Positions 1-5,697 of a DNA stretch of 11,500 bases are shown one piece after another. Source of the stretch: Syntrophomonadaceae bacterium (GTDB taxonomy: Bacteria > Bacillota > Syntrophomonadia > Syntrophomonadales > Syntrophomonadaceae); the NCBI GenBank assembly GCA_028683995.1, contig JAQUGU010000037.1, positions 1 to 11,500 on the forward strand, in the 5' to 3' direction. The position numbers and the translations under genes are program-made. Under the pieces are notes generated by a model, which was given only the letters and a program-made list of their open reading frames with translations, had not been told where the DNA came from and ran no database searches. How positions within the stretch are numbered: the stretch's first letter is position 1; each line of letters starts with the position of its first letter.

Positions 1-78
1 ATGTTCCGGTCAATAGTCCCTCGATGCTAAATGTTGGGATAAAGTGAGCACGGCCCTAAATCAGGAGGGATTTTAGTA

Positions 79-107
79 TTGGGTTGTAATAGGACATATG
101 TTATAAT
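79..107 (+). promoter_or_regulatory. Probable extended -10 promoter for the c-di-GMP protein
   Basis: A perfect TATAAT lies at 102-107, preceded by the extended -10 dinucleotide TG at 99-100. The -35 at the ideal 17-bp distance is weak (TTGGGT, 79-84), as often seen with extended -10 promoters. Transcription would start near 114, giving a leader of about 125 nt before the gene at 239. Seen in sequence; activity is inferred. Confidence 0.55.
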
Positions 108-224
108 TTATAAATATTTAGATATTATTGTTTTTTATGGAATTCAAGTAAGGTAAGTCAAATAGAATCAGTATTATAGTCTCACTATACTTCCTATCCT
201 TTTTGAAACCAGAATTTTCCTCCT

Positions 225-231
225 GGGGAGG
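225..231 (+). promoter_or_regulatory. Ribosome binding site that fixes the start at 239
   Basis: GGGGAGG ends 7 bases before the ATG at 239. An in-frame TTG at 203 would add 12 residues but has no comparable site, so 239 is the better start. Confidence 0.8.
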
Positions 232-238
232 TCCTGTA

Positions 239-2530
239 ATGGAAAACAAAGAAAATCTACAGGGACAATTAAAGGTAAGTTTGCAAAAAATTCGCCAGCA
301 AATTACCGAATTGGAGATGATTGATTCCCGCAGCAAACGCTCGCAGGAATTATTTACTGCGCTTTTTATCAGCTCACCCATAGGTATCTTTATCGTGCAA
401 GACAGCATGTTCGTTGATGTCAACCCGCAATTTGAGAAAATGATTGGATTTAGTAAAGCAGAACTACAGGGTAGTAACTCCTTGAACCTGGTAGTTCCGG
501 AAAACCGTGACCAGGTCAAGGAAAATGCCATAAAAATGCTCAAAGGTTACCCTACTCCCCCTTATGAATACCGGGTAATACAAAAGGGGGGGAATATAAA
601 ATGGATTATGGAAACGGTAACCTCAATCCAATACCTGGGGAGACCAGCTACTCTGGGTAATTTCATGGATATAACTGAGCGCAAACTAACTGAAGAAGCC
701 CTGCGGGAAAGCCAGGAACACTACTGGGATCTTTTTGAGAATGCCAACGACATGATTTATATCCATAACTTGAAGGGTAGATTTACATCCATAAACAAAA
801 ATGCCGAACAGATTAGTGGTTACACCCGCGAAGAGGCACTGCAATTAAGTTTTCTCGATGTGGTTGCCCCGGAAGACGCAGAAACCGCAGGCACCCAAAT
901 TGTTAGAGATATTTTTAAAGGTCGTACCCCCACCTACGAGCTGGATATTATTACTAAATCCCACCATCGAGTACCTCTGGAGCTGCGCCCCCGGCTATTA
1001 TATAAGAATGGTAAACCCTATGCGGTACAAGGCATAGCGCGGGATATAACCGAACGCAAGCTTATGGAAAACCAGCTCCGGGCTACCAATCAGCGCCTGC
1101 TGGATATAATTGAATTTCTTCCTGATGCTACTTTTGTTATCGACCAGAACCAAAAAGTTATTGCCTGGAACCGGGCTACCGAAGAAATGACCGGGCTTAA
1201 TAAAAATGATATTATTGGTCAAGGTGAATATACTTACGCTATACCTTTTTATGGCTATCCCCGTCCTATGTTGCTGGATTTAATTACTGCCAGTGATGAG
1301 GATATACATGAACATTATAAAGAGGTGCGCCGTGAGGGGGAAAGCCTTTATACCGAAGTTTTTGCCCCCGGTGTATATGACGGAGAAGGTGCCTACATCT
1401 GGGTTAAGGCTTCACCCCTTTTTGATACTAATGGCAACCGAGTAGGAGCTATAGAATCTATACGGGATATAAGTCAGCGTAAGCATTTTGAAGAACAGCT
1501 GCGCTATCTGAGCCTGCATGACGGTCTTACCGGCCTTTACAACCGCAATTATTTTGAGGAAGAAATAAGGCGATTGGAAAGTGGTCGCTTTTCCCCTGCT
1601 GGCATGCTGATGTGCGATGTGGATGGGCTAAAACTGGTTAATGATACCCTGGGCCACGATGCTGGTGACAGGCTGCTAATTTCTGTAGCCCGGGTTATTG
1701 AACAATGCTTCCGCGCCGATGATGTGGTGGCCCGGGTAGGAGGGGACGAATTTTCCATCATTATGCTGCACAGCTCGGAGGCGGTTGTGGAAATAGCCTG
1801 CCAGAGAGTCCGTGATGCAGTAGATAATTATAATAATAATAATCCCGATATACCACTTAGCCTTTCCATTGGCTTCGCCGTTCGTAATGACCCCTGCTTG
1901 AGCATGAATGAAGTCTTCCAGGCGGCCGATAACAATATGTACCGGGAAAAACTACACCGCCGCCAAAGTGCCCGAAGTGCCATTGTCAAAACCCTTATGA
2001 AAGCTCTGCAAGCCAGGGATTTCCTGACTGAAGAGCATGCAGTCCGAATCCAGAAACTGGTAGTTACTCTGGGTGAACATGTCGGGCTTCCTACCCACCG
2101 GCTTACTGATTTGCGCTTGCTGGCTGAATTTCACGATATTGGCAAGGTGGGAATACCGGATAATATTTTATTTAAACCCGCTTCCCTGTCCCAGGAAGAA
2201 GTATTTGAAATGCAGCGCCATCCTGAAATCGGTCACCGCATTGCCCTTTCTGCCCCTGACCTGGTTCCCATTGCCGACTGGATACTAAAACATCATGAAT
2301 GGTGGAATGGCAAAGGTTATCCCCTGGGGTTGGCGGGAGATGAAATACCCATGGAGTGCCGCCTGTTAGCCATAGCTGACGCTTATGATGCTATGACCAG
2401 TGATCGCCCTTACCGTAAGGCGATGAAGAAAGAGGAAGCCATTTGCGAGTTAAATCGCTTCGCGGGTATTCAATTTGACCCTTATCTGGTTAACCTTTTT
2501 ATTGAAATCATTGATAAAGAAGAAAGCTGA
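239..2530 (+). CDS. PAS-PAS-PAS-GGDEF-HD-GYP c-di-GMP turnover protein
   Basis: This 763-residue signalling protein probably both makes and degrades cyclic di-GMP. Residues 5-35 look like a short coiled coil. Three PAS sensor domains follow at about 38-148, 158-273 and 283-415, the first two ending in the typical DITERK linker and the third in a DISQRK variant. A GGDEF diguanylate cyclase domain (about 420-577) has an intact GGDEF at 501-505 and an intact RxxD inhibitory site (RADD, 492-495) five residues upstream. An HD-GYP phosphodiesterase domain (about 590-760) has HDIGK at 632-636, the HHE pair at 685-687 and GYP at 693-695. No signal peptide or membrane helix is visible, so it should be cytoplasmic and sense a soluble ligand, redox state or gas through PAS. 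It has its own promoter and appears monocistronic. The ligands are unknown, and which activity dominates cannot be told from sequence. Confidence 0.95.
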   Translation: MENKENLQGQLKVSLQKIRQQITELEMIDSRSKRSQELFTALFISSPIGIFIVQDSMFVDVNPQFEKMIGFSKAELQGSNSLNLVVPENRDQVKENAIKMLKGYPTPPYEYRVIQKGGNIKWIMETVTSIQYLGRPATLGNFMDITERKLTEEALRESQEHYWDLFENANDMIYIHNLKGRFTSINKNAEQISGYTREEALQLSFLDVVAPEDAETAGTQIVRDIFKGRTPTYELDIITKSHHRVPLELRPRLLYKNGKPYAVQGIARDITERKLMENQLRATNQRLLDIIEFLPDATFVIDQNQKVIAWNRATEEMTGLNKNDIIGQGEYTYAIPFYGYPRPMLLDLITASDEDIHEHYKEVRREGESLYTEVFAPGVYDGEGAYIWVKASPLFDTNGNRVGAIESIRDISQRKHFEEQLRYLSLHDGLTGLYNRNYFEEEIRRLESGRFSPAGMLMCDVDGLKLVNDTLGHDAGDRLLISVARVIEQCFRADDVVARVGGDEFSIIMLHSSEAVVEIACQRVRDAVDNYNNNNPDIPLSLSIGFAVRNDPCLSMNEVFQAADNNMYREKLHRRQSARSAIVKTLMKALQARDFLTEEHAVRIQKLVVTLGEHVGLPTHRLTDLRLLAEFHDIGKVGIPDNILFKPASLSQEEVFEMQRHPEIGHRIALSAPDLVPIADWILKHHEWWNGKGYPLGLAGDEIPMECRLLAIADAYDAMTSDRPYRKAMKKEEAICELNRFAGIQFDPYLVNLFIEIIDKEES

Positions 2531-2541
2531 ATTAAAATTTC

Positions 2542-2570
2542 TTGCCTTTCCTCCAAGCATGTGATAAACT
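2542..2570 (+). promoter_or_regulatory. Probable promoter for the tandem structured RNA
   Basis: TTGCCT (2542-2547) and TAAACT (2565-2570) are separated by exactly 17 bp, with an extended -10 TG at 2562-2563. The predicted start near 2577 is about 12 bases before the first RNA copy, the position expected for a riboswitch leader. It begins only 11 bases after the upstream stop codon. Seen in sequence; each hexamer matches consensus at 4 of 6 positions. Confidence 0.5.
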
Positions 2571-2588
2571 GAATCAAATTAATATGTT

Positions 2589-2680
2589 CTCCGAGTTCTT
2601 GAACCTAAGGTAATTGGCTATGGTTCCTGAACCTGGGTATAGATGGAAACGTTTATGCCTCCCCATATTGTGGTAAGGAG
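2589..2680 (+). ncRNA. Structured RNA copy 1, Moco/Tuco riboswitch-like
   Basis: First of two roughly 92-nt copies, 82 of 92 positions identical. The closing stem is CTCC (2589-2592) with GGAG (2677-2680). Inside are a 3-bp hairpin with a CTTG loop (2595-2604), a stem GG+TAA (2609-2613) with TTA+TGCC (2653-2659, two-base bulge), and an arm CTATGGTT (2618-2625) with AACC...ATAG (2630-2642). Single-strand-like blocks GGAAAC (2645-2650), GCCTCCCC (2657-2664) and GG-TAAGGAG near the 3' end are identical in both copies. CTCCGAG, GGAAAC, GCCTCCC and AAGGAG recall the Moco RNA motif (Rfam MOCO_RNA_motif), including the GCCTCCC...GGAAAGG of the E. coli moaA leader. The structured nature is well supported by covariation; the family name rests on remembered consensus and needs a covariance-model search. 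Confidence 0.6.
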
Positions 2681-2705
2681 TACAACTGTAACTGTTGTTT
2701 ATTTG

Positions 2706-2757
2706 AACAGACAGCTTTAGTGTGCTTATTTGCCAGAAGTTGTCTGTTTTTTATTTT
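2706..2757 (+). terminator. Strong intrinsic terminator after RNA copy 1
   Basis: A 12-bp stem (2706-2717 with 2737-2748, one G-U pair) is followed by a T-rich tract, TTTTTT then ATTTT, to 2757. Just upstream, CTGTT at 2692-2696 can pair with AACAG at 2706-2710, the left arm of the terminator, while ACAAC (2682-2686) pairs with GTTGT (2694-2698). This mutually exclusive pairing is what a transcriptional riboswitch expression platform looks like. The terminator is clear; the antiterminator is inference. Confidence 0.85.
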
Positions 2758-2770
2758 AACTGCATAATGT

Positions 2771-2862
2771 TTCCGAGCTCTTGAGCCTACGGCAGTTAGC
2801 TATGGTTCCTGAGCCTGGGTATAGATGGAAACGTCTGTGCCTCCCCATATTGTGGTAAGGAG
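2771..2862 (+). ncRNA. Structured RNA copy 2, Moco/Tuco riboswitch-like
   Basis: Ungapped partner of copy 1, offset by 182 bases. Of the ten differences, six form three compensated base-pair changes (T-A to C-G at 2778/2785 and at 2793/2837, A-T to G-C at 2795/2835). Two more keep pairing through G-U wobble (2771 with 2862; 2813 with its partner 2806). Only 2790 and 2798 change outside predicted stems. This is direct evidence for selection on RNA structure. Copy 2 lacks a clean promoter of its own and is probably transcribed from the one upstream of copy 1 when the intervening terminator is read through. The Moco/Tuco assignment is as uncertain as for copy 1. Confidence 0.6.
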
Positions 2863-2866
2863 ACCA

Positions 2867-2932
2867 TTTTGAGCCTATGTAACAGCATAGGTCTGGGTGG
2901 TCGTGCCTCAAAAAGGGGGCTCGATCATTTTT
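2867..2932 (+). promoter_or_regulatory. Alternative-hairpin module after RNA copy 2 (possible expression platform)
   Basis: TTTTGAG (2867-2873) pairs perfectly with CTCAAAA (2907-2913), enclosing a hairpin CCTATG/CATAGG (2874-2879, 2886-2891). Competing with this, GCCTC (2905-2909) pairs with GGGGC (2916-2920), and GAGCC (2871-2875) pairs with GGCTC (2918-2922). The latter two structures are followed by a short T run at 2928-2932. The overlap of the arms suggests two exclusive folds controlled by copy 2. The T run starts several bases after the stem, so termination here would be weak or the control may be of another type. Confidence 0.45.
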
Positions 2933-2990
2933 CGTTTACTGGCGATTAAGTTGTTTTAGATTATTGTAATAAGTAGAAATGCGAAGCATT

Positions 2991-3037
2991 TTAACGATAA
3001 TTTTTAACGATAATTTTTAATTCTTAATTCTTATTTC
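2991..3037 (+). repeat. Short AT-rich tandem repeats
   Basis: A 13-base unit TTAACGATAATTT occurs twice back to back (2991-3016), then TTAATTC twice and TTATTTC once (3017-3037). A 6-bp inverted repeat AAATGC/GCATTT (2977-2991) abuts it. No coding potential is visible. It looks like slippage-prone spacer DNA. Confidence 0.7.
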
Positions 3038-3098
3038 ATTTATTACTTACGGTAAAAAGCTGTAAAAGGCTTTTTCATACAATCCCAATCTTTTTCCT

Positions 3099-3129
3099 CC
3101 CGCTTGCTTTTTGTAAGCGGGCTCTTTTT
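3099..3129 (+). terminator. Free-standing intrinsic terminator
   Basis: A 9-bp stem (3099-3107 with 3113-3121, one G-U pair) with a TTTTT loop is followed by CTCTTTTT. No gene lies directly upstream; the nearest transcript is the tandem RNA. It would end any read-through RNA before the hydrogenase operon, implying either a long non-coding transcript of about 550 nt or a separate hydrogenase promoter downstream. A weaker AT hairpin (AAAAAGC/GCTTTTT, 3054-3075) lies before it and a 9-bp AT hairpin (3136-3144 with 3150-3158) after it. Confidence 0.75.
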
Positions 3130-3393
3130 AAAATTAATAACAAAGGCTTTTTGTTATTTGCTATATATGATCGCACTGCAGTAACAACACATTCACACGA
3201 AGTGAATAAGTGGCTTCTTAGAATGAGATAGCAGAAAAGTAAAATTCCTTAACTTTCCTTTCCGGTTATAGCAACCGGACAATGAACATATCCATGAAGG
3301 ATAGGTAATCGTTTATTTGGGTAGATAGTTCATTGAGAAGGAGGTGAAGGGATTTTTCTATTTTAATCGCAAACTTCTATCGGAGGAGGGAGA
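3130..3393 (+). promoter_or_regulatory. Structured leader region of the hydrogenase operon
   Basis: The region holds an inverted repeat ATTCAC-N5-GTGAAT (3191-3207), a possible operator. A TAAAAT (3240-3245) could be a -10, but with no good -35. A hairpin TCCGGTT-N5-AACCGGA (3261-3279) is immediately followed by a long helix CAATGAAC (3280-3287) with GTTCATTG (3328-3335), which TATC/GATA can extend past one bulged base. Next comes a perfect anti-16S match, AAGGAGGTGA (3338-3347), with no start codon within range. The working ribosome site of hydA is GGAGGAGGG (3382-3390). Stems are seen directly; function is inferred. Confidence 0.5.
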
Positions 3394-4572
3394 ATGTTGA
3401 GTAGTACAGTGCTAAGCGATGGTATTATTCATGTTAGCGACAAATGCAAGGCCTGTGACCATTGCACTTCTATCTGCCCTACCCACGCCATCCAGGGCAG
3501 ACTGGGAGAAAAACACCATATTGATATCAAGAAGTGTATAAACTGTGGCCAATGCCTGATTAACTGTCCCTTTGGAGCTATTGACGATATTAGCATGGTC
3601 GATGAGCGGATAATAAAAGCCCTCAATGACCCGGGTAAATTCGTAGTAGTTCAAGAAGCCCCGGCAGTACGGGTGGCTCTGGGTGAAGAGTTCGGACAGG
3701 CACCGGGAACCAATGTCAAGCACAAAATGTATGCCGCCTTAAGAAAACTTGGTTTTGATAAGGTTTACGACACCGAATTTACGGCTGACCTTACCATAAC
3801 CGAAGAAGGAACTGAACTTATTCACCGGGTTTTCAATGCCCTGGGAGTTCCCGGCTTTGAACATGCCGGGCCGCTACCCCAGTTTACCTCTTGTTGCCCG
3901 GCCTGGGTGAAATATGCGGAAGATAAATATCCTCATGTTTTACCTCACATTTCTACCGCCAAATCTCCCCAGCAGATGTTTGGAGCCGTTTCCAAGACTT
4001 ATCTGGCTGAAAAACTGGGGATCGACCCGGCCAGTATTTATTCCGTTTCAGTTATGCCCTGTACCGCCAAAAAATATGAATGCGACCGGCCCGAGTTTAT
4101 GGCCAGTGGCTTCAGGGATGTCGATGCAGTAATGACCACCCGCGAACTGGCGCAAATGATACAAGCTGCCGGTATAGATTTTATGAGTCTTGAGGACGAG
4201 CAGGCTGACCGGTTTATCGGAGCTTCAACCGGCGCAGCGACTATATTTGGAGTTACCGGAGGAGTTATGGAGGCTGCTTTACGTACTGCCTATGAAGTGC
4301 TCAGCGGGGAAACTCTGGGGAAACTCGACTTTAACGAAGCAGTCAGAGGCCTTAAACCGGTGCGGGAAGCAACTGTGGAAATCCCCGTAAAAGCTTTAGG
4401 AGGCAAGGTACTGCCTGTAAGTGTATGTATCGTTACCGGAACCAAATATGTCGACGATGTTATCGAAGATGTACTGGCTGGACGAAGCAAGTATCACTTT
4501 ATTGAAGTAATGAACTGTCCCGGTGGCTGCATCAATGGTGGCGGACAACCGATAAGACGTGACACTTATTAA
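3394..4572 (+). CDS. hydA: [FeFe] hydrogenase catalytic subunit
   Basis: This 392-residue protein reversibly reduces protons to H2 at an H-cluster. The N-terminal ferredoxin domain binds two [4Fe-4S] clusters (Cys18/21/24/28 and Cys48/51/54/58). The catalytic domain shows all three signatures: TSCCPAW at 165-171 (Cys167 the expected proton-transfer residue, Cys168 a cluster ligand), MPCTAKKYE at 221-229 (Cys223, Lys226) and CPGGCINGGGQP at 375-386 (Cys375, Cys379). Length and architecture match the short periplasmic Desulfovibrio HydA type, not the long NADH-dependent bifurcating type. It has no signal peptide of its own; export is expected together with the Tat-bearing small subunit encoded 20 bases downstream. 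The start has a strong site GGAGGAGGG 3-4 bases away, with GGAGG 7 bases away. No maturases (HydE, F, G) are in the window. Confidence 0.96.
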   Translation: MLSSTVLSDGIIHVSDKCKACDHCTSICPTHAIQGRLGEKHHIDIKKCINCGQCLINCPFGAIDDISMVDERIIKALNDPGKFVVVQEAPAVRVALGEEFGQAPGTNVKHKMYAALRKLGFDKVYDTEFTADLTITEEGTELIHRVFNALGVPGFEHAGPLPQFTSCCPAWVKYAEDKYPHVLPHISTAKSPQQMFGAVSKTYLAEKLGIDPASIYSVSVMPCTAKKYECDRPEFMASGFRDVDAVMTTRELAQMIQAAGIDFMSLEDEQADRFIGASTGAATIFGVTGGVMEAALRTAYEVLSGETLGKLDFNEAVRGLKPVREATVEIPVKALGGKVLPVSVCIVTGTKYVDDVIEDVLAGRSKYHFIEVMNCPGGCINGGGQPIRRDTY

Positions 4573-4592
4573 AGGAAGGAGGACAGCGAGTT

Positions 4593-4952
4593 ATGAGTAT
4601 TTTTACCGAAAAAGTTGGTATGACCCGGCGTCAATTCTTAAAAGGAAGCGGAATGCTGGCTGTTGCCGTTATAGTGTCGGGAGTCTTCGCCAAAATAGGT
4701 TTTGATGCCTTTGCTGCCAGTGATGAGTATATTGCCCAGCGGGCAGCAGGCCTCTACACCCTGGATGAGAAAATGGCTCTGCGCAAGTCGCATGAAAATC
4801 CGGAGATAATCCAGATTTACCAGGAATTCTTATCACCCGGGGAACAGAAATACCTGAGCGAAAAGGCTCATCACCTGCTCCATACCAAATATGGTAAAGA
4901 CATCCCGTCCTTTATTGAAGAGCTTAAAGGACATAGCGGCGAAGCTGCGTAG
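4593..4952 (+). CDS. hydB: [FeFe] hydrogenase small subunit with Tat signal
   Basis: This 119-residue protein begins with a twin-arginine signal (TRRQFLKGSG, about residues 11-20), a hydrophobic stretch and a likely cleavage region around AFA-ASD at residues 39-44. The mature part matches the Desulfovibrio HydB fold pattern, including a YLSEKAHHLLHTKY segment near residues 89-102. In that family the small subunit wraps around the catalytic subunit and carries it through the Tat system folded. It sits between the catalytic and cytochrome genes with its own AAGGAGG site 10 bases before the ATG. A later ATG just before the TRR motif has no ribosome site. The role as an export escort is established for the family and inferred here. 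Confidence 0.9.
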   Translation: MSIFTEKVGMTRRQFLKGSGMLAVAVIVSGVFAKIGFDAFAASDEYIAQRAAGLYTLDEKMALRKSHENPEIIQIYQEFLSPGEQKYLSEKAHHLLHTKYGKDIPSFIEELKGHSGEAA

Positions 4953-4966
4953 AAGGGGGTAATGTG

Positions 4967-5632
4967 ATGAGTGAAGAAATTATCAGAGGAAAAGTTTTAA
5001 AACATGATACCCAGACCAGAACCATGCACTGGATTCACCTGTTAGCCTTTATTATTCTGGGGCTTACCGGAATCGGTTTTTATTGGGATATCGCTGGCAT
5101 AGCCAATATATTCGGTGGCCCCGCCAATGCCTCCCTGGTTCATCGCTGGACAGGTGTAGTTTTTATTGTCGGACCGACCCTGTATATATTGTTGAATTTT
5201 GACCGCTTCTCTCGTTTTATTGATACCATATCCAGTTTTTCCAAGGATGATTTTGCCTGGTTGAAAACTATGGGTGGATATGTACCATTTATAAAAGTCG
5301 AAGAGGCACCTCCCCAGGAGAAGTATAATGCTGGTCAGAAGATACTGGGCGGCCTGATAATTATCGGCTGCCTGCTGATTATTCTCACCGGCTTTCCCAT
5401 GTGGCTGTGGAAGGATGTAGTATCCTCAGCATTCCTGGCTCTCTGCTATAATGTTCACTTCTGGACTGCGATAATAATGATTTTACTGGTAGCCGGGCAT
5501 TTCTTCCTGGCCGCCATACACCCGAAATCCCGGGTGGAATTCGCTTCTATGATGCTGGACGGATACATTGATGCTGAAATTACGGCTCACCATAATGCCA
5601 AATGGTTCGCAGAATTACAAAAAACCGAATAG
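4967..5632 (+). CDS. Cytochrome b membrane subunit of the hydrogenase
   Basis: This 221-residue, four-helix di-haem cytochrome b resembles formate dehydrogenase gamma subunits (FdnI/FdoI) and cytochrome b561-type partners. Membrane helices lie near 23-40, 57-77, 126-146 and 163-184. Candidate haem ligands are His21 or His24, His59 (in LVHRWTG), His164 (YNVHFWT) and His178 (VAGHFF). The 14-residue spacing of the last two equals that of the FdnI ligands. The C-terminal HP-R-DGYID-HH-KW pattern is also typical of the family. It should anchor the hydrogenase and pass electrons between menaquinone and the catalytic subunit. The ATG at 4967 is preferred over the GTG at 4964 because AAGGGGGT (4953-4960) is then 6 bases away. 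It is the last gene of the operon; a terminator follows. Confidence 0.92.
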   Translation: MSEEIIRGKVLKHDTQTRTMHWIHLLAFIILGLTGIGFYWDIAGIANIFGGPANASLVHRWTGVVFIVGPTLYILLNFDRFSRFIDTISSFSKDDFAWLKTMGGYVPFIKVEEAPPQEKYNAGQKILGGLIIIGCLLIILTGFPMWLWKDVVSSAFLALCYNVHFWTAIIMILLVAGHFFLAAIHPKSRVEFASMMLDGYIDAEITAHHNAKWFAELQKTE

Positions 5633-5643
5633 CAAAGGTTTTT

Positions 5644-5685
5644 AAACCCGGTCTGGCCAGGCTAGACCGGGTTTTTGTTTGTTTT
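5644..5685 (+). terminator. Terminator of the hydrogenase operon
   Basis: An 11-bp perfect stem AAACCCGGTCT (5644-5654) with AGACCGGGTTT (5664-5674) and a 9-base loop is followed by a T-rich tract to about 5685. It begins 12 bases after the cytochrome stop codon and ends 12 bases before the next gene's ATG, so the next gene must depend on read-through or a promoter hidden nearby. Confidence 0.92.
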
Positions 5686-5697
5686 AGCAGGATAAAT

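Noticed and set aside
79..156. A 25-codon frame starting with TTG after an AGGAGGG (63-69)
   Set aside because: It overlaps the likely extended -10 promoter of the next gene and codes for an AT-driven peptide with no recognisable features.
118..543. 141-codon minus-strand frame overlapping the c-di-GMP gene
   Set aside because: It is a shadow of the strongly supported plus-strand PAS coding sequence and shows no family resemblance.
2740..2768. A separate promoter for RNA copy 2 (TTGTCT, 17 bp, CATAAT)
   Set aside because: Its -35 lies in the terminator arm and transcription would start near 2775, cutting off the 5' strand of the RNA's closing stem.
2589..2862. Tandem glycine riboswitch or c-di-GMP (GEMM) riboswitch, tempting because of the tandem layout and the neighbouring c-di-GMP gene
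   Set aside because: The conserved blocks I know for these classes are absent; the GGAAAC, GCCTCCC and AAGGAG blocks fit the Moco class better.
2991..3037. CRISPR-like array
   Set aside because: The units are 13 and 7 bases, directly adjacent and AT-only, with no spacers.
3136..3187. A Rex redox-repressor site made of TTGTTA (3151-3156) and TAACAA (3182-3187)
   Set aside because: The half sites are about 25 bases apart rather than the usual 4-6, and the nearer AT palindrome has the halves in reverse order.
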